Below are positions 21,960 to 32,710 of a DNA stretch of 64,000 nt, piece after piece. Position numbers and translations under genes: made by a program. The stretch comes from Microbacterium sp. Se63.02b. Lineage in GTDB: Bacteria > Actinomycetota > Actinomycetes > Actinomycetales > Microbacteriaceae. Position 1 is the first letter of the stretch; every line of letters starts with the position of its first letter. Location: the NCBI RefSeq assembly GCF_014171575.1, contig NZ_CP050453.1, forward strand, positions 992,001 through 1,056,000, written 5' to 3'. The notes beneath the pieces were generated by a model. The model was given only the letters and a program-made list of their open reading frames with translations. It ran no database searches and was not told where the DNA came from.

Positions 21960-23372
21960 TCACCGCGTTTGGTTGCGCATGATCGGCTCGGATGAGCCCT
22001 TCGGCTCCTCCGCCAGCGCAGTGGAGTCGCCCGGAAGTCCTATGCCGGCGTCTGCCGTCGCGTCCATGGCCACGAACGACTCGCGACGCGTCTCGGGTGC
22101 CCAGAGCCAGCAGACGATGCCGCCGATGAGGAGCACGCCGACGCACGCGAACAGGGCGGTGTTGATCCCGGCACCGGCGACGACGATCGGCAGCAGGAAG
22201 GTGCTGGTCGCGGATCCGAGGCGGCTTCCTGCGGTGACAAGGCCCATACCCGACCCGCGCACCTCGGTGGGGAAGAGCTCGGGCGGGTAGATGAATTCCA
22301 GGTTTGCTGCCGCAGCGAGTATGAGCGCGAAGCTCGCGAACAGGATCACAGCGATGATCGGGCTCAGCGGTGCGAGCAGGACCAGAGCTGCGAGGAAGAC
22401 CGCGCCGGTGAAGAACGTGCTGATGAGGAACGAGCGCCGGCTGAGGCGGTCGACGACCACGAGACCCAGGATGGCGCCGGTGAGCAGGAACACGTTGTAC
22501 AGCGCACCTGCGGCGAGGCTGTTCGTCACGCCGAGGGACGACATCACGAGCGGGGAGAACGTTCCGAGCGCGAAGTACGGGATCACCTGGCAGACGTAGA
22601 ACACAATGCCTACGATGGTGCGGCGTCGGTAGATGGGGCTGAAGAGCTCCGTGTAGCGCGACTGGGTGCGCACCGTGCTGACGGCGGCGGTGACGGGCGG
22701 CGGTTCGACGTTCGGTCCCGCGACGCGCCTCACGATTGCCGCAGCCTGTGAGACTTTGCCGTGGCGGACGAGCCAGAGCGGGGACTCGGGTACGCCGAGT
22801 CGGACGGCGAAGACGAGCAGCTCGGGGATCGCGCTGGCGATCAGCATGTAGCGCCACGGCTCGTCTCCCAGGCTTGAGAGCAGGAAGCCCGCGAGGTAGG
22901 CGAAGACGTAGCCGGCGGCCCATGCGACGGCGAGCAGGCTCAGGAGGCGTCCGCGGAAGTGGCGCGGCGCGTGTTCTGTGACGAGGGTCTTGCTGACGAC
23001 GTAATCTGCGCCGAGCAGCAGTCCGATGATGAGTCGGATCACGAGCAGCTGCCAGGCCTCCTGCACGAAGAACTGTGACAGAGAGCAAAGCGCGATGAAG
23101 AGCATGTCGAAGCGGAAGATCTTGCTTCGCCCCATCCGGTCCGCGACGGGGCCGGTGATGAGCGCGCCGAGGAAAAGCCCACCGAGGGTGGCGGCGCCGA
23201 GCATGCCGATCAGCAGTGGGGTCAACTGGAGGTCGTCTTTCGCCGAGGCGAGGACGATGCCGACGATGCCGAGCACGAAACCGTCGCTGAACTGCCCGCC
23301 CGAGCCTGCGATGGCGACGCGGACGTGGAACTTGTTGAGAGGGATGTCTTCGTACTTTGTCGTAGCGCTCAT
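21960..23372 (-). CDS. MFS transporter (sugar/metabolite:proton symporter type)
   Basis: A 470-residue permease with 12 predicted helices. Motif A-like segments occur as GPVADRMGRSKIF after helix 2 and VDRLSRRSF after helix 8, and LGVPESPLWLVRHGK is the PESPRWL-type loop of the sugar-porter/MHS branch. FIYPPELFPTEVRGSGMG is the matching motif in the second half. The start at 23372 has GGAGGTGG before it and overlaps the stop of the lyase gene (ATGA), so the two are translationally coupled. It probably imports the lyase substrate or exports its product. Confidence 0.88.
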   Translation of the reverse strand: MSATTKYEDIPLNKFHVRVAIAGSGGQFSDGFVLGIVGIVLASAKDDLQLTPLLIGMLGAATLGGLFLGALITGPVADRMGRSKIFRFDMLFIALCSLSQFFVQEAWQLLVIRLIIGLLLGADYVVSKTLVTEHAPRHFRGRLLSLLAVAWAAGYVFAYLAGFLLSSLGDEPWRYMLIASAIPELLVFAVRLGVPESPLWLVRHGKVSQAAAIVRRVAGPNVEPPPVTAAVSTVRTQSRYTELFSPIYRRRTIVGIVFYVCQVIPYFALGTFSPLVMSSLGVTNSLAAGALYNVFLLTGAILGLVVVDRLSRRSFLISTFFTGAVFLAALVLLAPLSPIIAVILFASFALILAAAANLEFIYPPELFPTEVRGSGMGLVTAGSRLGSATSTFLLPIVVAGAGINTALFACVGVLLIGGIVCWLWAPETRRESFVAMDATADAGIGLPGDSTALAEEPKGSSEPIMRNQTR

Positions 23373-24643
23373 CGCGCCACCTCCGCGCGGTCTGCTGCCC
23401 ATGTCGAGCGGACCTGATCGGCGGCGATGTCGTAACCCTGTTCTGCGGCGAGGGTGACCCACTTGTCGAAGCCGGCGTCGGCGTTCGACGCTCGGCGGGC
23501 ACCGTCCCAGGTCAGCTCGCGGATGCACCGCTCCGCGAACACGGTCGCGGAGGAGGCGATGTCGTCGAGGATGTCGATCAGCGCGTCCATGATGATCGGC
23601 TCCATGACGTTCAACTCGAGCTCGCCTGCGGCCGCGGCGGCCTCGATGGTGTGGCCGGCGCCACGGATCCGATAGCTCAGCTGCATGACATACTCGGGGA
23701 TGGCGGGGTTGATCTTCCCCGCCATGATTGAGGAGCCTGCCTGGACGGCGGGCAGTCGCACTTCCGCGAACCCGCCTCCCGGCCCGGAGGAGAGCAGTCG
23801 CAGGTCGGCGGCGATCTTCGCCATCGTCAGCGACACTCGCACCCCTGCGGACGCGATCGCCGCGTACGGGTCGAGATGAGCGAGTGCATCGAACAGGTCA
23901 TCGCTCGAGGTCAGAGGCAGTCCCGTCAGACTGGCGAGTCCGGTAACTGCGCGCTCCCGGTAGCCGTCCGGGGCCCCGATACCCGTTCCGAGAACTGTGG
24001 CTCCGAGGGGGACGGAGGTGAGCTCGTCGACGGCGGAGCGCAAGCCCGCAGCCGTGCGGCGGAGCGCGGTGGCATGTGAGCGGTGGGTCTGCCCGACGGT
24101 GAGTGTCACGGCATCCTGGAGGCACGTGCGTCCGAGGCGAACTGTGTCGTCGTACTCCGCAGCTTTGCTGTCGAACGCGTCGATGAGGTCGTCGAGAGCC
24201 GCCAGGGGGTGGGCAGCGAGCTCAAGGACCGTGAGCGCCATGGCGGTGGGGTAGGTGTCATTGGTTGACTGCGACGCGTTGACATGGTCATTGGGGTGCA
24301 CCGCCATGCCCGCGATTTGCGACGCCCGCGCCGCGATGACCTCGTTGACGTTCATGTTCGTCGTGGTGCCACCGCCTCCGAGCACCAGGGCGGTCGGGAA
24401 CTCGCGATCATGAAGACCGGTCGAGATCTCATCGGTCGCCGCGATGATCGCCCGCGCGATCGACTCGTCGATCACACCGAGCTCGCGGTTCGCTCGTGCG
24501 GCCGCAGATTTGACAGCCGCATAGTTGCGAACGAGTGCGGGAACATCGCCGAGTCGGCGGCGCCCCGGCCCGAAGTTGAGGATGCCGAGCTTGGTCTGGC
24601 GACCGTAGAGCACACTGTCCGGATGACTGCTGAGGGGTTCCAT
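23369..24643 (-). CDS. Aspartase/fumarase superfamily lyase
   Basis: A 424-residue lyase that would eliminate an amine or another group to give a fumarate-type product. The signature GSSIMAGKINP (residues 303-313) carries the catalytic-loop serine, and HPNDHVNASQSTNDTYPTA closely follows the aspartase motif HPNDDVNMSQSSNDTFPTA. RTCLQDAVTLTVGQ is also typical. Aspartase AspA and fumarase FumC are about 460-470 residues, so this is shorter at the C-terminus and may act on another substrate, such as a substituted aspartate. The start at 24643 (MEPLSSHP) follows GGAGTCC. It forms a two-gene operon with the MFS permease and diverges from an IclR regulator. Confidence 0.85.
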   Translation of the reverse strand: MEPLSSHPDSVLYGRQTKLGILNFGPGRRRLGDVPALVRNYAAVKSAAARANRELGVIDESIARAIIAATDEISTGLHDREFPTALVLGGGGTTTNMNVNEVIAARASQIAGMAVHPNDHVNASQSTNDTYPTAMALTVLELAAHPLAALDDLIDAFDSKAAEYDDTVRLGRTCLQDAVTLTVGQTHRSHATALRRTAAGLRSAVDELTSVPLGATVLGTGIGAPDGYRERAVTGLASLTGLPLTSSDDLFDALAHLDPYAAIASAGVRVSLTMAKIAADLRLLSSGPGGGFAEVRLPAVQAGSSIMAGKINPAIPEYVMQLSYRIRGAGHTIEAAAAAGELELNVMEPIIMDALIDILDDIASSATVFAERCIRELTWDGARRASNADAGFDKWVTLAAEQGYDIAADQVRSTWAADRAEVAR

Positions 24644-24702
24644 GAGGACTCCGCTTCTTTGCGCGTGGGTGGAATAGAACGAAGGTAGACGCGCGGGGGT
24701 CA

Positions 24703-24788
24703 TGACAACCACACGCGTTGCTGTCAATGCACCAAAGAAGCCACTTTTCTCAGCGATTGTCTTACGGTGGTCCGAAGTGTTGCTGTCA
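24703..24788. promoter_or_regulatory. Candidate IclR operator region
   Basis: The 163-base gap between the divergent lyase and IclR genes holds two exact copies of GTTGCTGTCA, at 24717-24726 and 24779-24788. The first also forms an imperfect dyad with TGACAAC (24703-24709). IclR proteins often bind repeated or palindromic sites between themselves and a divergent catabolic operon. The assignment rests on position and repetition only. Confidence 0.4.
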
Positions 24789-24806
24789 CACCAACAAGGA
24801 GTCGTT

Positions 24807-25568
24807 ATGACAGATTCAGTTGCCGAGCGCGTCGCTGCACTGCTGCTCGCCTTCGAAACCCCGGACGGGGCCCCGCGATCGGTCAGTGAGCTCTCGCGCG
24901 CCATCGGACGAGAACGCAGCCAGGTCTCGCGCATGCTGAAGTCGCTTGCCCGTGGCGGGCTGCTCGAACAGGACGAGATCACTCGGACCTATCGTCTGGG
25001 CTGGCGTCTTCGTGTGCTCGCAGCGTCCGCAGGCAATGACCTCCTTGTGCGAGCGAGCAGACCCGTCCTGCAGCGACTGGTCGCCGCGACCGGAGAGGTC
25101 GCTCTACTCTCCGTCCAAGAGGGAAACCGCAGCCTCACCGTGCATCGCGAAGAGTCGCAGCAGTCCCTGCAAGCTGGCGGGTGGGTCGGACGCCGATCAC
25201 CACTGCACTGCACCGCATCAGGGCGTGCATTGCTGTTGGACAGCGACGATGAGCACGTCGAAAGTCTCACCGCCCCGGACCTCGCCACGACAGTTGGAGG
25301 ACCCGCCGCGCCCCGCGACCTCCCCACACTGTTGCAGCGTCTTCGGGACGACCGTCATCGCGGGTACAGCGTCGCGTCGGAAGAAGTCGAGGTAGGCCTC
25401 ACTTCCATCTCAGCACCGGTGCGTGACCGTCACGGCCGCATCGCCGGGGTCATCAACGTCTCGGGTCCCACGCAGCGCGTGGCCGACCGAGTCGACTCCA
25501 TCGGCGACCTTCTCCTGCGCGCAGCCGCATCGGCGATGAAGTCATTCCGCTCGTCTCAGGCAAGTTGA
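24807..25568 (+). CDS. IclR family transcriptional regulator
   Basis: A 253-residue regulator with an N-terminal winged helix (SVSELSRAIGRERSQVSRMLKSLARGGLLEQD, about residues 24-56, where the second half is the recognition helix) and a C-terminal effector domain (SPLHCTASGRALLL, then VASEEVEVGLTSISAPV). AAGGAG (24796-24801) sets the ATG at 24807. It lies divergent from the lyase-MFS operon and probably controls it in response to the substrate. Confidence 0.92.
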   Translation: MTDSVAERVAALLLAFETPDGAPRSVSELSRAIGRERSQVSRMLKSLARGGLLEQDEITRTYRLGWRLRVLAASAGNDLLVRASRPVLQRLVAATGEVALLSVQEGNRSLTVHREESQQSLQAGGWVGRRSPLHCTASGRALLLDSDDEHVESLTAPDLATTVGGPAAPRDLPTLLQRLRDDRHRGYSVASEEVEVGLTSISAPVRDRHGRIAGVINVSGPTQRVADRVDSIGDLLLRAAASAMKSFRSSQAS

Positions 25569-25791
25569 AATCTCGACATTCATCGTCGCGGCCAGGACGG
25601 TGGACGCGTCAGCTGAGGCATCGCTCGATCTCCATTTCCACTGCCCCTGGGGATTCACCGCGGGCCGCGAATGACTCGGCTACCGTGGCAGCGTGATTGC
25701 TCGCCAGCGGCACGCAACGCCTTTCGAGGCCCTCAGGTACTCCCCGATATCCCCGATGCGTTGGGGAAACCAATCGTGAGTCGAGCGCGGT

Positions 25792-26148
25792 CTACCGTTG
25801 GGGGCGGGTGCGATCGGCGAGGGCGGTACTGATGAGCGCACGGACTTCGACGTCGTCGTGCGCCCCATCCGTCGCGTACGGCGTCCAGCGGTCCAGCTGT
25901 GACAGCACCCACTCCCAGTGCGCGAGTCGCAGAGTGATCGGCAGCAGATGCTCGCGAGGCGGCCATCCGTATGCGTCACGGTCGCCTTCGTATGAGGCGG
26001 AGCCACGCCATCCGGCGTCGCGGATGCAGGATGCGGCGATCACGGAATCCATGAGGCCCTCCACGACGTCGACCGCCATCGAGTTGTCGACGCACCCGTC
26101 GACGCGGTGCCACAGCCGGACGGGGATATCGATCGTCAGATAGTGCAC
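25792..26148 (-). CDS. Hypothetical protein, 118 residues
   Basis: I recognise no family. The protein begins HYLTIDIPVRLWHRVDG and is soluble, rich in Trp, Asp and Arg, with no signal peptide or membrane helix. Codon use fits the genome and the frame is free of low-complexity shadows, so I take it as real. The start is a GTG at 26148. It runs in the same direction as the small membrane protein and CPBP protease upstream but is separated from them by 36 bases. The 220 bases after it (25569-25791) hold nothing I can name. Confidence 0.6.
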   Translation of the reverse strand: MHYLTIDIPVRLWHRVDGCVDNSMAVDVVEGLMDSVIAASCIRDAGWRGSASYEGDRDAYGWPPREHLLPITLRLAHWEWVLSQLDRWTPYATDGAHDDVEVRALISTALADRTRPQR

Positions 26149-26184
26149 GCCGTCATCCTGCCAGAGGCTTGCGGACGGGAATGA

Positions 26185-26418
26185 TCAGCGTGGCACGTCG
26201 GGGTCGACCATGACGGAGTGTCCAGGACGGCTCGCCGCGGGGGTGCGCGTGACAGGAGGCCACACGACGAGCAGGAACGCGGCGAACGGACCGAACAGCA
26301 GCGTGAGGAGGAACCAGGCCCACGCGGAGCGGTTACGGGTCCGGGCGAACCCGCCCGCGAGGATCGCCACGGTCAGCCACATCCCCGACACGACGGTTGC
26401 GAGATACTCGACAGTCAT
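26185..26418 (-). CDS. Small two-helix membrane protein
   Basis: 77 residues with two hydrophobic helices (VVSGMWLTVAILAGGFA and AWFLLTLLFGPFAAFLLVVW) linked by a basic turn. The layout resembles many short actinobacterial membrane proteins with a WFLLTLLFGPFA-type helix, whose function is unknown. Its ATG overlaps the stop of the CPBP protease (ATGA), so it is translationally coupled to it and may be a partner or modulator. Confidence 0.7.
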   Translation of the reverse strand: MTVEYLATVVSGMWLTVAILAGGFARTRNRSAWAWFLLTLLFGPFAAFLLVVWPPVTRTPAASRPGHSVMVDPDVPR

Positions 26419-27236
26419 GCTTCGAGACTACGTTCCCGACCGTGTGCCTCCCGGACGCGTCCGCGGATGAAGAAGAGCAGCACGAGCCCCACGATGATCA
26501 CCGCGATGTTGCTGAGGTTCGCGATGCCGGTGAGCGCGCCCTCGGCGGGGTGGGCGACCTGCAGGAAGACACCGGGGTCGGTGCTGGCGTGCAGCAGGAT
26601 CGGGGTGATGATCGTGCCGGTGACCCTCATCGCGAGGTACATGCAGATGCCGAACGCGAACGTGTAGACGAGCTGGATCGCCGTCGCGAACAGGTCCTGT
26701 CCGCTCAGCAGGTTCCCCGAGTGAAGCCCGGCGAACACGCCAGCGGAGATCACGGCGACCACGATCTCGCGGGAGCCGGCTCTGCGGAGCAGGTTCACCA
26801 CGAGACCCCGCGTGAGCACCTCCTCGGCGAATCCGATGAGCAGGCCGGCAAGGAGCCAGGTCGCCACCACGTCGAAGCCCGTCTCGGCATAGTCGATCGT
26901 CGCGAATCGCAGGATGTTGAAGAGCAGCACGACGACGATCGCGATCCACATCCAGCCGCGTCCGCGGATCGGCTGCGCGCCGAACACCTCATGCCACCAT
27001 CCCACCGAGGCGATGAATCCGACGAGGAGAAGTCCGCCCACGAGCAGAGGGAGCACGTAGTAGACCACGACGGCCGCGGCGCTGTTCGGATCGTCGACCA
27101 GCGACGTCAGGGGAGTGAACGCGAGCGAGAGTCCCTGGTAGAGGACGAAGTACACCACGGCGAGCAGGAGTGCGCGCCACCAGCCGCCTTTCTCCCAGAA
27201 GCGCTTCCAGGCGGTCGTCGTGCGCGAGTCAGACAT
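26415..27236 (-). CDS. CPBP family intramembrane glutamic endopeptidase
   Basis: 273 residues and about eight hydrophobic segments. The family's motifs are all present: Glu138-Glu139 and Arg143 in AEEVLTRG (motif 1, EExxxR), His172 in FAGLHSGN (motif 2), and His216 and Asp220 in LHASTD (motif 3). CPBP/Abi proteases cleave membrane substrates and in bacteria include bacteriocin self-immunity proteins. It is the first gene of a coupled pair with the small membrane protein. No bacteriocin gene is visible nearby. Confidence 0.88.
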   Translation of the reverse strand: MSDSRTTTAWKRFWEKGGWWRALLLAVVYFVLYQGLSLAFTPLTSLVDDPNSAAAVVVYYVLPLLVGGLLLVGFIASVGWWHEVFGAQPIRGRGWMWIAIVVVLLFNILRFATIDYAETGFDVVATWLLAGLLIGFAEEVLTRGLVVNLLRRAGSREIVVAVISAGVFAGLHSGNLLSGQDLFATAIQLVYTFAFGICMYLAMRVTGTIITPILLHASTDPGVFLQVAHPAEGALTGIANLSNIAVIIVGLVLLFFIRGRVREAHGRERSLEA

Positions 27237-27323
27237 GGGGGCTCCGAGCGGCTGAGGATCGTCGATTGGTCGTCAGTCTGACGTAGGGACGCTCTCTTCG
27301 TCCATGCGTCCGCGTCCGGAGGG

Positions 27324-27635
27324 TCAGCGCGAATCTCTCGCGGAGCCCTTCGTGCCGCGCACCGGAGGGAGGTGCGGGATCGGTATGGGACGGGTGGCCC
27401 GGGAGGCGTCCTGGAACCTCCGTACGGCGTCGAGCACGTCTTCGGGGGAGGAGTACCGCAGGGCGAGCGGAAGATCGCGCCTCCAGAGCACCTCGACCTC
27501 GGTCGGTGCGTCTTCGAAGATCGTGCAGACGACTCTGCGGTGATCGTTCTCGGAGTAGTGCAGATCGTGGATCGCCCAATCGTTCGCGCTGACCTCGATC
27601 AGCGCGAACCTTCGGTCCGGATCGTGCTCCATCAT
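27324..27635 (-). CDS. Hypothetical protein, about 103 residues
   Basis: No family recognised. The ATG at 27635 follows an AGGAG, which is why I prefer it to the upstream frame extension. The sequence MMEHDPDRRFALIEVSANDW continues with an alternating pattern that suggests a small beta-rich soluble domain, and ends in a basic, probably disordered tail. It lies between the CPBP gene and the efflux pump, all on the minus strand. Confidence 0.6.
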   Translation of the reverse strand: MMEHDPDRRFALIEVSANDWAIHDLHYSENDHRRVVCTIFEDAPTEVEVLWRRDLPLALRYSSPEDVLDAVRRFQDASRATRPIPIPHLPPVRGTKGSARDSR

Positions 27636-27704
27636 TCTCCTCGCTCGTCCCCAGGATGAACCATGACCCATCCGCGCGTCCGAGGGGAGCCCCTTGACAG
27701 AAAG

Positions 27705-27742
27705 CGAGAGGCCCCCGCCCCGTCGGGGTCGAGGGCCTCTCG
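27705..27742 (-). terminator. Terminator of the TetR-DHA2 efflux operon
   Basis: On the minus strand CGAGAGGCCC (27742-27733) pairs with GGGCCTCTCG (27714-27705), with further pairing of CCCCG and CGGGG inside. CTTTCTGT follows. It begins 2 bases after the permease stop codon. Confidence 0.85.
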
Positions 27743-27744
27743 TC

Positions 27745-30020
<2,276 letters not shown>

Positions 30021-30057
30021 AGAGTGCAATATTGCACTCTGTTCCTTGGAGTGCACT
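30021..30057. promoter_or_regulatory. TetR operator: perfect 20-bp palindrome plus a second half-length site
   Basis: AGAGTGCAATATTGCACTCT (30021-30040) is a perfect 20-base palindrome touching the tetR ATG. Ten bases further out, AGTGCACT (30050-30057) repeats the same half-site as an 8-base palindrome. The core CAATAT could serve as the -10 of a leaderless promoter, so bound repressor would block RNA polymerase directly. Confidence 0.85.
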
Positions 30058-30183
30058 GTGAGTCGGCGAAACGGATCCGGATCTTTTTTGTGACATCCGA
30101 CGCTCGGCACACGTCCTAGTGGTGTCGCAGCACTGCGGCCCGCGCTCCGACCGGAGACGGACACACGGATGAAGGAGCTCACG

Positions 30184-30627
30184 ATGGCGAACGTGACTGG
30201 TGGCACCCAGCCCAAGGCTCAGGTCGTCGCACCGCAGCTGGGGACTGCTGCGGGCAAGACCACGATCGAAGACGCGGTGGTGGCGAAGATCGCCGGCATC
30301 GCAGCGCGCGAGGTCAGCGGCGTCTATGCACTCGGCGGGGGCGCCGCACGCATGGTCGGCGCGATCCGCGACGCTCTCAACACGACCGATCTCTCGCAGG
30401 GGATCAGCGTCGAGGTCGGCGAGACCCAGGTGGCGGTCGACGTCACGATCGTCGCGGAGTATCCGGTGTCCTTGCAGAAGGTCGCGGACGAGGTCCGCGT
30501 GGCCATCCACCGCGCCATGGTGGAGCTCGTCGGCATGGACGTCGCCGAGGTCAACGTGACCGTCAACGACGTGCACATCCCCTCCGATGACGAGGGCGAT
30601 GACACGCAGGAGGCGCGAGTCCAGTGA
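30184..30627 (+). CDS. Asp23/Gls24 family envelope stress protein
   Basis: 147 residues. AAGGAG (30171-30176) lies inside a longer frame and marks ATG 30184 (MANVTGGTQ) as the true start. The Asp23 domain is clear: IEDAVVAKIAGIAAREVSGVY, then GISVEVGETQVAVDVTIVAEYPV, then VAEVNVTVNDVHIPSD. Asp23 proteins gather at the membrane under alkaline or envelope stress through the AmaP anchor in Staphylococcus. It is the first gene of a tightly overlapping operon with DUF2273, a second Asp23 protein, DUF6286 and AmaP-like genes. Confidence 0.92.
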   Translation: MANVTGGTQPKAQVVAPQLGTAAGKTTIEDAVVAKIAGIAAREVSGVYALGGGAARMVGAIRDALNTTDLSQGISVEVGETQVAVDVTIVAEYPVSLQKVADEVRVAIHRAMVELVGMDVAEVNVTVNDVHIPSDDEGDDTQEARVQ

Positions 30628-30813
30628 GCGCGTCGGTGATCGGCGCGGCGGCCGCAGCGGTGCTCGCGCTGACATGGGTGGCGTTGGGCTTCTGGGCCTT
30701 CCTGCTCGTGGCCGTCGCGATGCTCCTCGGCGCGGTCGCCGGCCGCATCATCGACGGCCCGATCGACGTGCGCGCTCGCCGAGGTCTTCCGGGGCCGGCG
30801 CTCGTCGTCATGA
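30624..30813 (+). pseudogene. DUF2273-type small membrane protein, one frame change
   Basis: A short two-helix membrane protein (ASVIGAAAAAVLALTWVALG, then FWAFLLVAVAMLLGAVAGRI). It starts with GTG overlapping the previous stop (GTGA). As read, the frame runs on past the next gene. A frame change near 30772 in the CGCGCG context restores LAEVFRGRRSSS and a TGA at 30811 that overlaps the next ATG, giving about 63 residues. This small protein between two Asp23 genes is the standard actinobacterial arrangement. Confidence 0.7.
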
Positions 30814-31156
30814 CGGGCGACGGTGCAGCCGAGGCGGCGACGGGCGGCGTCTCGGGAGCACGACCTTCTCCGCTCGGGCCCTGCAACGACTCGCCGTCGG
30901 CATCGTGCGCGACGCGGCAGGGGTCGCGGTCCGCGACGTGGGGGTGCAGCTGTCCGACCATCGTGGCGCATTGCGGATCGCGGTCGCCGTGCCGGTCGCC
31001 CGCGGGGGCGGGCAGACGTCGAACCTCGTCGAGCAGGGTGACGCGCTTCGACGGGCAGTCATCGACGGAATGAGAGACCTGGCGGGACGAGACGTGAGGA
31101 TCGTGGACATCCGATACGCGGGAGTCCGCAGGAGCAGAGAGACGAGGGTGAGATGA
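30810..31156 (+). pseudogene. Second Asp23/Gls24-like protein, one frameshift
   Basis: About 115 residues after repair. The frame changes near 30862 (CTCGGGAGCA, one G missing), joining MTGDGAAEAATGGVSG to TTFSARALQRLAVGIVRDAA. The body (VAVRDVGVQLSDHRGALRIA, then the helix VEQGDALRRAVIDGMRDLAG and DVRIVDIRYAGV) has the Asp23 alpha-beta pattern. Both ends overlap neighbouring genes by four bases (ATGA), so the operon is translated as a chain. Confidence 0.75.
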
Positions 31157-31714
31157 CGAACGAGCAGGCGACGTACCGGCGTGTTCTCCGTCGGGAGACC
31201 CATGCGCCGCGCACGATCCCGGCGACCGTGGTCGCCTCGATCGGGGTCGTGCTGCTCCTCGCCGCACTGGTGGGCGGCGCGTGGTGGCTCATCGATGAGG
31301 CATTCCGCGATGCCCTCGCCCGATGGTACGGCGCGCTCGACGCTCCCGCACAGCTGGCGGTTCCGATCGGGGTGGGGGTCGCTCGTGGTCTGCGCGATCG
31401 TCCTCCTCGCTCTCGCCCTGCTGCCGGGGCGGCGCGCTCGGCGATCCCGCACGACGGAGCGGAGCGCCCTCCTCGTCGACGACGGTGTGATCGCCGACTC
31501 GGTCGCCCAGGCCGTGGCACGCCGCACCGGCGTCGACCGTGGTCGGGTCGCCGTGACGGTGGGCCGACGCATGGTGGCGGTACGGATCACGCCGACCAGC
31601 GGCATCCCCGTGGATGTCGGGGCCGCGGATGCGGCGGTGAACGACGTCCTCACGGGGATCGGGTTCGCCGCGACGCCGCGAGTCAGCGTGGAACCCGACG
31701 GAGTGATCGCATGA
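31153..31714 (+). pseudogene. DUF6286-type membrane protein of the Asp23 operon, one frame change
   Basis: About 186 residues after repair. A basic N-terminus with THAPRTIPATVVASIGVVLL leads into a first helix. The second helix (SLVVCAIVLLALALLPGRRARR) is reached only after removing one G from the G5 run near 31372. The soluble part, IADSVAQAVARRTGVDRGRVA and beyond, resembles an Asp23-like fold facing the cytoplasm. The assignment rests on topology and on the conserved place between Asp23 and AmaP genes. Confidence 0.7.
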
Positions 31715-32327
31715 ACGCGACCAATCGTCTCGCCAATCGCGCGCTGCTCTTCGTCGCCGGAGTGATCCTGCTCGTCTTCGGCGTCGGGGCCCTCGCCGCC
31801 GCGATCGTCGTCACCGGGGAGGCGCCGGACTGGATCCGGCGTCCGGCGTCCGCCGTGATGGACCTCTGGGGCGCGTCATCCGCGTGGACCTGGCAGGTCG
31901 TGGGTGTCGGTGCGGTATCCGCCCCGGTTGTCCTCGCGGCGGGGGATGCCTCGTCCTCACCGTGGTCCTGCTGGTGTTCCTCGGAACGCGCAGACGCGGC
32001 GGCTCGAAGACGGTGCTCGAGATCGACGCCGAGGGCGGCCGCACGGTGGTCGATCGGGACGTCGCCGAGAGCCTGCTGACCGACCCGCTGGTGCGACGCC
32101 CCGACGTGCTCTCGGCGCGCACGGGGGCGTATCGCATCGGGGGATCGCGCGCCGTCGAACTCGCCGTCATCGTGCGGCCGGGAGCCCCGCTGGGTGCGGT
32201 CGTCGATGCGGCCGAGGCGGCCATCCGTGAGTGGGACGAGCTCCTGGGGGAGCGGATACCCATCATGCTGCACCTGTCCGACCGACGATGGCGTGACGCG
32301 TTCCGCTCGCCTCGAAGGGTGCAGTGA
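31711..32327 (+). pseudogene. AmaP-like alkaline shock membrane anchor protein, one frameshift
   Basis: About 205 residues after repair. A first helix (ALLFVAGVILLVFGVGALAA) and a second (reached across a missing G near 31945, giving LVLTVVLLVFLGTRRRGG) form the hairpin that anchors Asp23 in AmaP proteins. A cytoplasmic Asp23-like domain follows (TVVDRDVAESLLTDPLVRRP through ELAVIVRPGAPLG). The last gene of the five-gene chain; the next gene begins 86 bases later with its own ribosome site. Confidence 0.75.
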
Positions 32328-32413
32328 CCGCGCAGGACGCACAGACGCACAGGCGGGGGCCTGGGTGAGGACTCGATTCCGACAGTCGGGATCGATACGG
32401 GAAAGGAGACGCC

Positions 32414-32587
32414 ATGGGTGCGGAAGACAAGATCAAGGCCGCTGCGGAGAAGGTCGCCGGAAAGGCGAAGGAGACCGTCGGCAAGGTGACGGGCGATGAC
32501 AAGCTCGTCGCGGAGGGAAAGGCCGAACAGGCCAAGGGTGATGTCCGTGATGCCGCTGAGAACGTCAAGGACGCTTTCAAGAAGTGA
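32414..32587 (+). CDS. CsbD family stress-response protein
   Basis: 57 residues, beginning MGAEDKIKAAAEKVAGKAKE and continuing to AENVKDAFKK. The Lys/Ala/Glu-rich, fully helical sequence with the GKVTGDDKLVAEGKAEQAKG centre matches CsbD proteins, a general-stress family controlled by sigma-B in Bacillus. Its function is unknown. The start follows GAAAGGAG. It lies between the AmaP-like gene and the sigma factor gene, so it belongs to the stress cluster. Confidence 0.92.
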   Translation: MGAEDKIKAAAEKVAGKAKETVGKVTGDDKLVAEGKAEQAKGDVRDAAENVKDAFKK

Positions 32588-32710
32588 CGGACTCGGGGAG
32601 GGGGTCATGCGAGTCCCTCCCCGATCGCTCCCAGGTCGGTGCGAGATCATCCGATCCGGTGAGGCGTCCGTTCCGAATCTCTCAGGGGATCGGACCGAGG
32701 GGTGGGGTGG

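Noticed and set aside
26415..27236. Bacteriocin immunity locus around the CPBP protease
   Set aside because: I searched the flanks for a short precursor peptide with a double-glycine leader and for a dedicated exporter, and saw neither.
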